This document shows positions 25,533 to 37,622 of a DNA stretch of 64,000 nucleotides, one piece after another. The position numbers were made by a program, and so were the translations under genes. Under the pieces are notes generated by a model, which was given only the letters and a program-made list of their open reading frames with translations, made no database searches and was not told the origin of the DNA. The DNA is from Rosa chinensis (Eukaryota > Streptophyta > Magnoliopsida > Rosales > Rosaceae). Each line of letters begins with the position of its first letter. Within the stretch, counting starts at the first letter, position 1. Location: the NCBI RefSeq assembly GCF_002994745.2, contig NC_037094.1:5440001-5504000 (forward strand), in the 5' to 3' direction.

Positions 25533-26300
25533 AATAACCTTTCTAGATGATTTATTATGAGTTTTTATTTTTCTCAAATAAAAATAATTAAATGGACACT
25601 AAAACTTTATTTTGGCATCAAAGCACCCTCTACCCACAGTCTATTTTGGGGAAGTTTTTGTCACTGAAACTCTTGCCTTGACTTTATGGCATAAATAGAT
25701 AGATAGACTGATAAGACGAGTTATGACAAGGACAAGCACACGGAGACGTCAGAAACGCCTAAAGCCTTACTGCTCAGGTAATCTGTGAGTCGACAACTGC
25801 AAACCTAGTTTGAAATTACGAAGCAATTTCTCCACCCACTTGGTTGCATTTGTTTTCTGTCTTTGTTTTTGGTGCTTGTAACGTAGTGAGAGTAGGAAAT
25901 ATAAGAGAGAAAGCTAATTCCAACAACCTCAACAGTCGTCTTAAAAGAATAATAGAAATCTGGAAACCATAGAGTGGGGTGTGCTTAATATAAGGAATTC
26001 TATTGACCCCAAGTTATTTCCATAATTTAGTGGGTTTGATTTGGTTTTTTCCTCTCAGCTACCAGAGAAAATTGATATACCAACTAAAATTTCGGTTTTT
26101 ATCAATTTATGACAAAGGGTCAAGCAAGAACTCTCAAATTCTATATGGGTATCCGGGGCTTTGTCTTGTGCATCACATCAGTTGCCTAAAATGATAAATG
26201 TGGTTACACTTGCACCATGGAATTTCAAAATGTCTATATGCAGAGTTAGAGAATATTCTCTCTCTCTCTCTCTCTCTCTAAAAAAATTATTATTCCATAT
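25533..26300. other. Intergenic spacer
   Basis: No gene recognised; a (CT)n microsatellite follows at about 26258-26279, within 60 bases of the Mutator-like element. Confidence 0.35.
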
Positions 26301-26309
26301 TTCATTTTG

Positions 26310-27380
26310 GAGAAGTTTTAAATACACACCCCTAATTACTTAATACACACTCCATACTTAATACACCACCCATTTAATTTCTCATTATAATAATTTACTA
26401 AATACACAACCCAAAGTACCTAAAATACCCTTAATCTCAAAAATCATGAAATATCCTACTTTTTTACTATATTAAGGTTACTATTTAATATGATTAGTAT
26501 ATTCTAGTATATTGACATTTTATAAATGACCATATTGATTACTTGTGTTAGTTATTGAGAAATTCATAAAGATTTATTATTTTTCTCTTTAAATAGATGC
26601 ATATAAATAGGCTTTGTGTTATTTGAGCTCTAATCCATCAAACGTCATGTTAATCAAGTATAAAATTATGAGTTGAATATATTCTAGTATATTGACATTT
26701 TATAAATGACCATATTGATTACTTGTGTTAGTTATTGAGAAATCCATAAAGATTTATTATTTTTCTCTTTAAATAGATGCATATAAATAGGCTTTGTGTT
26801 ATTTGAGCTCTAATCCATCAAACGCCATGTTAATCAAGTATAAAATTATGAGTTGAACATTCAACCAAAACTATACAAGTAGTTTCTCCATAGTGGCGGA
26901 ACTTAATAGTTGTCATTAGAGGGGCCAAACAAATTAACAATTACAAAGTTTTTTCACCTGTGATGTTTTATATTAGAAAATAAATTGATTAATCATAACT
27001 CTTAGAACAAAAAAGGAAATTAACTAAAAATGGGAGTAAAGCGATATGTTTTAAAAATATTTAATGCTATTGATTTTGAAATTCTAAATATTATGGTCTC
27101 TAACCTCATCTAATTACAATTTATTTAAGGAAAAATTAAATTAGATAGTTTCTAACTTTATTCTTGTATTAAATTGGGAGGCCATGTATAGAAATTTGTT
27201 GTGTTTATCTAACTATTATACATAAATAGAATAATATAAGGAAAATATGACTATTTTTTTTCTTCTTCTAATGCATAGATGTCTGTTTTGGTAATTTAAC
27301 CTACCTACAAAATCTAATTTGAAATATAAAATAATAGGGATGTGTATTAAGTGATTAGGCGTGTGTATTTAAAATTTCTC
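26310..27380. mobile_element. Mutator-like non-autonomous element with a 9-base target duplication
   Basis: TTCATTTTG occurs exactly at 26301-26309 and 27381-27389. The element starts GAGAAGTTTTAAATACACAC and its right end, reversed, reads GAGAAATTTTAAATACACAC; the inverted ends extend about 40 bases. A 9-base duplication points to the Mutator superfamily. No transposase frame. The interior carries a tandem duplication of 180 bases (26498-26677 and 26678-26857). The same family is seen at 11136-11976 with a single copy of that unit. Confidence 0.88.
26498..26857. repeat. 180-base tandem duplication inside the Mutator-like element
   Basis: Two adjacent 180-base units starting around 'tatattctagtatattgac' differ at only about two positions seen by eye (aaattcat/aaatccat, aacgtcatg/aacgccatg). 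They are far more alike than the two element copies are to each other, so this duplication is the younger event. Confidence 0.88.
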
Positions 27381-27505
27381 TTCATTTTGACTGAAAGACA
27401 TAAAATTCAATGAAAAAGAATTACACATTTTTAAAATAAAAAAAAACCTATATGAAATTATCTATCTTGCATGGGCAAGCAAAAAAGTCGATATGGAAAT
27501 AATTA

Positions 27506-27529
<24 letters not shown>

Positions 27530-27536
<7 letters not shown>

Positions 27537-27795
27537 TTGCGATAAATAAGTCAGCCCTTTATTGAATTAGGAAAAGAATTACACAATGCAAAGTTCAGCT
27601 GCTACTGCAGCTAGAAGAAAAGACGGAGTAGAGAAATAAAAGCAGTCCTGCTGCAATCCACAAGCATGAGCTGCTGGACAATGAGCAACAGTATTGCCCA
27701 ACCTGCTAACATGGGCGACAGACACAGAAGGTTGAGATGCCAACATGATCACCAGATCGTCATAAATCCATCCCAACACGGAATTATTAGTACCT
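27530..27795 (-). pseudogene. 5'-truncated LINE fragment with the end of an RNase H domain
   Basis: On the plus strand the fragment starts after an (AT)n and T-run, i.e. a poly-A tail on the minus strand. The minus-strand frame includes VSVAHVSRLGNTVAHCPAAH, which fits the C-terminal end of the RNase H region of plant non-LTR elements (R.GN.VAH..A). An imperfect possible target duplication is 'gaaataattatatat' (left) and 'gaaaataattttatat' (right). Only the last 65 or so codons are present. Confidence 0.6.
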
Positions 27796-27799
27796 ATAA

Positions 27800-29189
27800 C
27801 ACAGAAGGTGAAAATAATTTTATATGATCTTACTAGTTACAACACTTATATAACATAAAGTACAAGCTAAAAAACATTAGACTAAACTTAGAATCTAATT
27901 ACTTCAGACTTTATTGAGAGTCAGCCATGATTCATCGTCGAAATAAGTTGGTGAGCTATATGAAAGGGTTTGAAAGCCTAAATAGAGATAGAGTTGCAGT
28001 GTATTGTTCTCACATTTGTGTGATATTTGAGTATGGCTAGACTTGGTGCGGGTCGGGCCAGTTTGGGCTTGAAATTGCAACCAAACCTCAAGATTCGGTA
28101 GGCTCATTTTTTGCACGGCAACCCATTTTTACAAGCTTTGGACCGGATTTTCGATTTCATCGTTTTATCGGTGCGATTTGGTGGGGTTTCGGTGCAAACC
28201 GCTTACTTAAACATGCACCTAAAAAATGGAAATTTGATAACCCACAAAACACCAATTTACATCAACAAAACAGAGCCAAAATAAAATCAAAGCAACCAGT
28301 CATCAAGAATCAACAAAACCCACCAAGTAGTTATAAACATCTTGATATAGGCAAAAATCCTAATCAGGTAAATCCACCAAGCAGTCATTTGATATCGGCG
28401 TAAACCTCACCCTAAACCCTAAACCCTAAACCAGCTTGCAGTTCTTAATCAATTGATTCAATTCAAAAAAATGAAAAAAAATAAGAACAACAATCATATA
28501 CCAAGCAGTAAAGAGAAATCGAGAAGGGAAGATGCTAAGTTGCTAACCCGAGTAGTGAGAGGAGATGCTCAATTCAGGGAAGGGTTTTGGACTCGGCAGA
28601 GTCGGTGCCGTTTAGGATTAGTGGTTGAACGAGAGACTGAGAGAATGAGAGGAGAGAAAATGCAAAATAGATCTTATGCTGCCAAGTTGAAGAGAGGTTA
28701 GTCTCTTATAGTTTTTGCCAGATTGAGTGAGGCCACGTCTAGGTAAGCTTGGTTTAGGGCCAATCAGAAATTGATAAGCTCTAAGATTAATTTAAAAATA
28801 TAATTAAATTAAATTCAGGTCGGTCAATTTTAGTCCTGTCGGTTTGACACCTGGACCCGGTTTCGACCCGAAGTGAAGCGGTTTGGTTCGGTGTGTACTC
28901 AAAACACCACCGTTTTGATGCAGTGCGGTTACCGAGCCGAAATTTTTGGTTCGATCGGTCCAGTTACCAGATTTCCGGTGCTAAATACCGATCATTATAT
29001 TTGAGTAGAATTATATTTTCGCGAAGAGTATTATTAGTATACTTGAAAACGTGCAAACTAATGAAATGATATGTTCCAACTAGCTTTTGATAGAGTGATA
29101 TATATTATATATTTCTTTCTTCTTCTTTTTTTGTAAAAAGTTATGATCATCATTTAATTTCTCAATGACTACCGCAAAGGTGCCGAGGC
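27800..29189. other. Intergenic region with a short telomere-like run
   Basis: 28410-28432 holds three CCCTAAA units. 28030-28210 and 28810-28980 contain 'cggtttggttcggt'-type text like that of the hAT element at 19691, but I find no paired ends or duplication. The frame at 28453-28701 shows no domain. Confidence 0.35.
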
Positions 29190-29200
29190 ATTTTCTACAT

Positions 29201-30760
<1,560 letters not shown>

Positions 30761-30771
30761 ATTTTCCACAT

Positions 30772-32040
30772 ACCCACCTTTGTAAATATGGTCAGAAATG
30801 TAGATGCTTCAACCCGTTTCACTCATTATCGTTCAACAACTCTCAACTACCATCTTCATCTTCAAGAACACATAACAAAAAAGTTGGCATCTCAAACCAT
30901 TTAAGATTTGGGCTTCTCGGCTCATATTCACCCAAATACTTTGGGCCTTTAAAACACAATCCTAGAGTCCAAGCTTGGAGAACTCTGTGTCTCTAAATAG
31001 TGCCCGACATGTTTGTCCTTAAATGACTAACGTATCGCTCAGGCTTGAGGCTTATGCTATAATAGTTGCTAATCATGAAGGCTGGCGTTAATTTTGGTTA
31101 AGCGATAAGACAACCTAATGGAATTATTGGACATTAACAATGACCACCCCTGGGAATTTTCAAGAGTCTTCTCGCCAAGAAACGGGACAACAACTTTCTA
31201 TTTTTCTAATCCCTCCAACTCCGGATTCGATGTGACAAAATTTGTAAGAAACCAATCGTTTACAACCACCCAAACTCAATTGACGTTGATGTTGATTATT
31301 ATAAATACCCAACCATAACGCGTGAGCCGCTCCATTTATTGGAGCATCCATTGTTAGTCCATGCACCATAATTTATAGACCATTTATAGTTATAGAGCAA
31401 CCAAAAATAAAGGCAAGTTGAAGTCGTGAGAAATCTTGCAAGTTGATAGACGGAAATTTCACCTAGTTAATAAATTATGTGAACTGTTGTGGTTGGATTT
31501 AAATTCAACAATAAATAATAGCTGACAAAATAAATAAATTTTAAGTATCTTATCATTCTTTACTCTGTTATCTAAAAATATCTTATCATTCTTTACTCTG
31601 TTATATGAACTCACGAACACAACTGAGTGGAGAATTCATTGAACTCACATGTACAATTGATTTCAATTAAAGAATAATTGTACTTTTTATAAAGTAAAAA
31701 TTTAATCACATGCTTTTGTTGGATCGTTGAATAATTGAATTTTTGTCATCTCATGCATGGCATGCTTCTTTGTTACCCTTCACATTCTGATCATAATGAA
31801 GGTGTAAGAGAAACAAAAATTACAGATAATCAAACTAGCAGAGAAACAAAAGATACAGAACGAAAAAAACATCCTCCCCACTCATATATTAGCCATGATT
31901 AAAATACAGAAAATAGCAGATAGATTAGATTATAGATTAATAAACTGTACCAGTAAACAAAAAGTAGTGGGGAGGTGGAAAAAAACAGAGAAATTATTAA
32001 AGAAAATTGACTAAAATTATACGATGAACAAGCAACAACG
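30772..32040. other. Intergenic spacer
   Basis: AT-rich; a short tandem repeat of 'tatcttatcattctttactctgttat' (two copies) lies near 31545-31605. It is the 3' flank of the NIMIN-like gene. No other feature recognised. Confidence 0.4.
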
Positions 32041-32132
32041 ACAACAACCTGTGATCGCCGGCCGGGGAATCCACTGACACGACGTCGTAGGGCAATTAGG
32101 AATTAGCCAAAGCCGGCTGACGTAGACCACTA

Positions 32133-32600
32133 CTACGTAGTAGTCTCCGCCTCCTCACCCGGCGCCTCGTTCAAGTCCAGAACTCCATTATTATCAGCTA
32201 GTTGAACAACCAACTGCTCACGATGATCATCGGAAGTCGCACTCTTTACATGATCGGAAGTCGCACTCTTTACATGATCGTCAGCAACATCATCATCGGC
32301 GACGGGAACCACCGGCGGAGTAGACTCCAGCGCCACTCTCCACCGCACCAGATCCCCGCCATTGTTTATATTGGCGTGAATATTGTTGTTATTACCTTTC
32401 TCGAAGTACTTGACCGCCGCCTGCATCCTCCTGACTATGGCGTAGAATTCCTCCACCTCCTCCTCCGTCGCCGCCACCGCTTCTTCCTTGTCGGCTTTGA
32501 TCACCTGCTGCGCTGTCTTCTTCCTCCTCCCTCCTCCTCCTCCGCTCTTGTCCATTTCCTCGTCGCCATCTTTCTCCCTACGTTTTCTTCTCTGCTCCAT
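32133..32600 (-). CDS. NIMIN-type NPR1-interacting protein (155 aa)
   Basis: Intronless; ATG at 32598-32600, stop at 32133-32135. NIMIN proteins bind NPR1 with TGA factors and tune salicylic-acid-responsive transcription in the nucleus. Seen here: basic N-terminus (MEQRRKRREK) and RRKK (about residues 25-28); EEEVEEFYAIVRRMQAAVKYF at about 46-66, matching the conserved NIMIN core; and an EAR-type repression motif LDLNE at 141-145 near the C-terminus. The acidic linker carries the octapeptide DHVKSATS twice in tandem (about 108-123), from a 24-base DNA duplication. Closest to NIMIN2-type proteins by layout; which paralogue is uncertain. The start is the first in-frame ATG. The 5' UTR side is GA/GGA-rich (32670-32750), and three TGACG cores lie 200-305 bases upstream. 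Confidence 0.85.
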   Translation of the reverse strand: MEQRRKRREKDGDEEMDKSGGGGGRRKKTAQQVIKADKEEAVAATEEEVEEFYAIVRRMQAAVKYFEKGNNNNIHANINNGGDLVRWRVALESTPPVVPVADDDVADDHVKSATSDHVKSATSDDHREQLVVQLADNNGVLDLNEAPGEEAETTT

Positions 32601-32799
32601 TAACAATCTTATTCCGTTAACTGTGATGTTGCTTTCGCTGCCTGGATTAGGTTTAATAGGAGAGACGAGAGAGAGACTGAGGAGGAGGAGGAGGAGGAGG
32701 AGGAGGAAGGGAAGGGAAGGGAAGGGAGGGAAGCGAGAGAGAGAGAGATAGAGGTGTTTGTCAATATTCTCTTCTCTTTTTCGGTGGTAGTTGTGCTTA

Positions 32800-32904
32800 T
32801 GACGATGGTGACTTTCTTGTTTTCTAGTTTTTTTTCAGCGTTAGTTTTCAGCCGCTGGATTTATTACGAGTCGATGACGACATCAAATTGAGTATATGCT
32901 GACG
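32800..32904 (-). promoter_or_regulatory. Cluster of three TGACG cores upstream of the NIMIN-like gene
   Basis: TGACG at 32800-32804, 32875-32879 and 32900-32904. TGACG is the core bound by TGA bZIP factors, the partners of NPR1, and occurs in as-1-type salicylate elements. The last two cores are 25 bases apart, wider than a classic as-1 pair. Confidence 0.4.
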
Positions 32905-33600
32905 ATGCTCACCGCGTTCTTCTATGTTTATGCTTTACGATTATCGGCCTCACGCGCGCTTCCGGGCGCTTAGAGTTTACACCCGGCTTTTCTTCTTTTA
33001 ATTCGCATACCCAAAAATCCTTAGTATTTTTCCCATCTGCCCAAAACTTTGGTATTTCACTATTGATGAAAGACAAAGACTAACAGGGATAGTTTTAACA
33101 AACAAATGCCCTTTGTATCATATGTTGACCTTAGATTCCTCTACCGTTCTATCCAACAAAAATGAACAGTAAAAACTTCAAAACAAAAACAAGACTAGCC
33201 TTCAACATGCCACATTTCGCCTAACGACTTCCTGTCTAAACGGCTACTCACAGGGCGGAATCACTGCTGCTTGTCCTAATTTTTTCTGTTTTAAAACTGA
33301 TTCTTTTGGCTGAACAGTAAAGCTTTAGAACTTTAGCTTTCCATGGGATGCATGCATTCGAATGTTCAAACTTTGACATAGTAAACCATGCATGATAAAG
33401 ATGATTACGAAATGTAAAGATAATGACATAAACATTTTAAAGAAGTGGGTGAACATCCATCTGAATTTATTTATTCAAATATACATATGAACTTTAAACA
33501 ATCAGAGTCTCATTCTCAGGTAAACAGCAAAGGCTGTTTAGCTATCCATAAGAATGAGAACAGTTACTTACTTGTACTGAAAGCACACTACTTCACACCT
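32905..33600. other. Intergenic spacer between the NIMIN promoter and the pararetrovirus copy
   Basis: No gene recognised. The exact left end of the viral copy may lie anywhere between about 33440 and 33640. Confidence 0.35.
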
Positions 33601-33665
33601 AAACAGGAAAGGAAGCACACTGCTTATTCTATTTTTATTTTCAGAGGAGTTTTTCTGATCTAAAC

Positions 33666-33719
33666 TTCGAATATAACTTCGAATCTCTCTTCGAATATAA
33701 CTTCGAATATAACTTCGAA
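33666..33719 (-). repeat. Five TTCGAA palindromes at exact 12-base spacing
   Basis: TTCGAA begins at 33666, 33678, 33690, 33702 and 33714. The 12-base unit is TTCGAAGTTATA on the minus strand, and the middle unit is TTCGAAGAGAGA. The array starts where transcription from the TATA box would begin. Confidence 0.9.
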
Positions 33720-33743
33720 TACCTTCTAAGAAAAGCTAAAGCT

Positions 33744-33755
33744 CCTTATATAGGG
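33744..33755 (-). promoter_or_regulatory. TATA box of the pararetroviral promoter
   Basis: CCCTATATAAGG on the minus strand, about 230 bases after the polyprotein stop, matches the TATATAAGG type of pregenomic-RNA promoters in this family. The predicted start of transcription is near 33720. Confidence 0.7.
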
Positions 33756-33983
33756 AGCGGAACTCAAACTAGAATTCAAAATACAAAATGTACAGAACAA
33801 CTCCGTGACTCCTGCTTTTCTGAGTGCTCCTGCTGTTGGAGGTCGGTCAGGGAAAAGCAAAAGGAAAAAGTGAAATGTTTTTCACTTAACCTTTTCTTTT
33901 TGAAAAGGAAAAAGCAAAAGTAGCTTTAGAAAAGTCTAAAGTTTTACAGTTGCTATTTTGGTGCTGATTCTTCACCTGTAGCT

Positions 33984-36521
33984 TCACATGTTCTCATCCG
34001 TTTCAGAATGGTGGCCAAAGACAAAGGAGTTGTTGTCTGTCTGGGCCATACGAGTTGTTGTTGCATTATCCTCGACGTCTGTATCAACATACATCTTGTA
34101 GTGGTTGTCATTTTCAAGCTTTTCCACCCAACGCATGCATGCCATTGTCGAGTCTATCTCTTTTCTGGTTAGAGATAGGAATATATCGCTGCTGACTACG
34201 TCAGGATGATAGTAAGCAGTGATAATTGTCTTTTCTCCTGCTGCCAGGAATGTGTTGTTGCTGTCTTCAGAGATGATCTTTTTGATGTAGTCAAGAGCCA
34301 TGGCCTTCATATAGGGGATGCTAGAATTTGGTTGGCCGTTGTATGCTACACAGGCTGGTTGAAGATATCTTCTTTGAATAATTCTCACATAATGATATGG
34401 AGGAATATATTCAACTTCACCATCTGTCTTCTGGATCCATTCTGGAGGCGTGGATCTGAACTTCAGACGAAGCATACAGTTATCTTTTCTGATGTTCTTG
34501 ACCGTGTTGACAATAATAGGCGGCAAGCCTCTTAGATCATCATTAGTTTTAGTCCACAAATTATGGACAAAACCATTTTCAACAAGCCAAAGCTTGTGTT
34601 CTTGAGGATGTTCACTCTGAACATTTACCAGGTGTCTTCCAACATATGGTCCTGAGACAATAAAAAGGGTTGGAGGAACTAGGTTTTCAGGATTGTGCCT
34701 TCTTATCAGATTATGGAATTCATACCAGTCTGATTCATTGAGTGCCATGATAGGGACCCTAGCACTTTCTGGACTTTCAAGGAAGGATAGTTTTTCTTTC
34801 CTTACAGCACTCTGCTGTGTATGAAGCTCTTCACCTTGTGGTCTACCATTCTCGTAGAGTTCTTCAGCTAATGCAAACAGAGCTGGGAACATTAATCCAC
34901 TGCTTCTTTCTTGAAAGGCAAATAAGAGATTGTCCAGGATTGCCTTCTGGTGATAAGCTAGTCTCCTGCCAGTTCTGAACACAGGAGTATCAAAAGTTCT
35001 TAATTCATAATTAAAAACATTTATAACTCCACTCGGAGTTGGTCTGCTTTTTGGCAAAGCAGCAGCCATCAACGGTCTTGATGTGCCTTTACCGTCTGCC
35101 GTTTGAGACGGGCTAGCCAATCCTTTACCCTGGGATTGATCAGTTGAAGCCAAGCCTTTTGGACTTAGCAGAAACCTTTTAAGGATTTTCTCCTTGGTTT
35201 CTTTTGGATCCTCTTCAGGTTCCTGTTCTTTCCCAGTCCTTCTGCTTCTGGGATTACGACCTTCGTCGTCTTCTCTTTTGCTGAACATTGCCAATTCTCT
35301 GGTCAATGCATCTGGAAGATAGTTCTTGTTTCCTGCAATTAATTCAACAGTATAATTATATTGGTTAAGAAATAATTGCCAGTTTGCTAATCTTCCTCTA
35401 TCAGCAGCTTTGTCAAGTTTAAAATTTTTAAAATTCTTTACTCTAGCACAATCGGTGCGGACAGTAAAGGTTTTTCCAAGATAAGCTGGAGAATTTAAAA
35501 TCATTTTCTTGACAGCTAGAATTTCTTTTTCCCCTGTGGGATAATTCAGTTCTACAGGGCTAAACTTGCCACTACAAAATTTGCAGATCTTTTCAATGTT
35601 AGTTCCAGGCGCTCTCACCAGAACAACACAGGACCAGTAATTATCACTCGCATCTGTCTGGAGGATAATTTCATCATTCTCTTCTGGTTGTTGAAGAGGA
35701 GGGAGGTTCTTGCAGAGGTTTTTTATCTGCTTCACGATCTTTTCATCATCTTCTGTGAAGTTCCATTTTCTTTTGGAACTTGTCTTGGGAGATAACATTG
35801 CTGTTAACCCTGAGATTCTAGGGATGAAATCTCTCCCATAATTTATGACACCAAGGAATCTCTCTAGACTCTTAGCATCAGGAATTTTGTCTGGGAACTT
35901 CCAGATCTTTTCAAGGATGTGAGGTTGGAGCTTTATGACTCCATTCTTGATGTTTATTCCTAGGAAATCCACTTCATCAAGGATAAAGAAGATTTTCTTC
36001 TCACCTAGGATAATTCCATGCTGAACTATCAGCTTTGTTACCTCGTGGAGGTGCTTCATGTGTTCTTCTCTGTTTTTGGAGAAGACTAGGATGTCATCTA
36101 TGTAGACGACGCAGAACTCCGCTACATGCTTGAAGATGTTGTCCATCTTTCTTTGAAAGATTGAGGGAGCTTGCTTGAGACCAAAAGGCATTACCAGCCA
36201 CTCGTAATGACCTTGTGGTGTTCCAAATGCAGTGAGAGGTATACTCTCTGGATGCATCTTGACTTGCCAGAAACCCGACTTTGCATCGAATTTCGAAAAG
36301 ACTTTGGCTCCTCTGAGCTGGTTGATCAGTACTCTGACTTGAGCGATCTGATATCCGTCTTTGACAGTCTTCTTATTGACATCTCTGTAGTCAATAACCA
36401 TTCTAGCTTTTCCTCGTAGATTCTCTGCATGATTTCTCACGTAGAATGCTGGAGCATGATGAGGGCTAGTGGAAGGTTGAATTAATCTCTTCTTCAGGAA
36501 ATCTTCAATATCACTTCTGAA
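33984..36521 (-). pseudogene. Pararetroviral reverse transcriptase and RNase H with a long C-terminal extension
   Basis: 845 codons to TGA at 33984-33986. The reverse transcriptase is recognisable from MVIDYRDVNKKT, FDAKSGFWQVKM, MPFGLKQAPSIFQ and the catalytic YIDDILVF (about 36082-36104). RNase H follows with LQTDASDNYW (about 35655), NYPTGEKEILAV and VRTDCARVKNF, ending near 35300. The frame then goes on for about 435 residues: a charged, Pro/Ser-rich linker, then folded-looking sequence containing FIVSGPYVGRHLVNVQ, WLVENGFVHNLW and YMKAMALDYIKKII. This last part matches no caulimovirid domain I can name. By position it could be a transactivator or an aphid/inclusion-type function, but that is speculation. 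No stop or frameshift interrupts it. Confidence 0.9.
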
Positions 36522-36524
36522 TTA

Positions 36525-37622
36525 TTTTTGATCTTCCTCTTTGTACTGAGGAATAGCTTTGACATGGCAGATAGCGTTCATGTCATGCAATCTTAATTCA
36601 CAGACCACTGGGTCTTTTTCCCAAAACTTCTGAGGATTTGTATCCACATTCTGCTCTAGTAGTTTCTTGATTTTGTCAAGAGTGGGAGTTTGTTGAGACT
36701 CAAGCTTGTTCTGAAAGTGCTTGAGGTTGTGCTCATGGATGAAACTAGCTTCTTCATCTTCACTAGCTTCTTCTTCTTCTTCTGAAGATTCTTCAACAAG
36801 CAGTTCTTCTTATTGTTTGATTTGGAGTATGGGCTCAAATTTGGGTTTGTAGGGGGTAAGATCACCACCATTCTGTTGCGATCTCTGATAGTGAGTAGTA
36901 AAACCGGGACCTACCACACTGAATGCATGTGTGAGTCGGTCTGCCCAGAACACCCGTTCTCCTTTCCTGAAGCCTATCGCTTCTTCATCCTGAATGAATC
37001 GTTGTTGGAGAATAAAATCATTTCCCAACAAGAAATCAGATCCTTGGCCTTCAGATTGCCAAACATTCTGGATGATAAATGTTCCTCCACCAATGGTGAT
37101 ATGAACATTTTTTGCTACTCTGGTCATGGTGAGATGGCTTCCATCAAATGTAACACCAGTAGCTGACTTCTTTGTATCTTCTTTCCAGAGTTCGTCTGGA
37201 ATTGCAAATCTCTTTGCAACAGTAAATCCCGATCCATTATCTACAAAAGCATGTAGATGATATTTTCTGTGATCAGGGAATTTTAGTCCAATCTCTATGT
37301 AGTTGCTGTATCTGCTTGTAGAGACGACTTTCGATTGTTGAAGCTCATTTTCTTGAGCTTGTTCCTTTGGAATGAATGGTTTACATTCTTCTGGAACATT
37401 TTCCTGAGTGGGTGATTTGTCATCATCATCCCAATCTGTAGGAATTATCTCTTTGCTGTCTGGATTACTGAACCAGGATGGAGGATCATATCTGACTTTA
37501 TAATCATACTTGCCGGAAGGTTGGCCAAGTAGATCCCATGTGTTAGTATCCGCAGCTATCTCTTGTCTTTCTAAGAGATGAACAGTTTCTGGTGGTTTGA
37601 CCAGTTCTTCTTTTGCTTCATT
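36525..37622 (-). pseudogene. Pararetroviral protease region, with an internal stop
   Basis: This continues the polyprotein frame. The aspartic protease active-site motif VDNGSG lies at about 37230-37244, followed by the expected beta-rich region (GGGTFIIQNVW, SDFLLGNDFI). TAA at 36810-36812 interrupts it, followed in the same frame by an acidic linker (LLVEESSEEEEEASEDEEA) that leads to the reverse transcriptase. TAA at 36522-36524 ends this stretch. The protease triad reads D-N-G rather than the commoner D-T-G or D-S-G. Confidence 0.85.

Noticed and set aside
28020..29000. Possible third hAT-type element
   Set aside because: Similar GGTTTGGTTCGGT text, but no paired ends and no 8-base duplication could be found.
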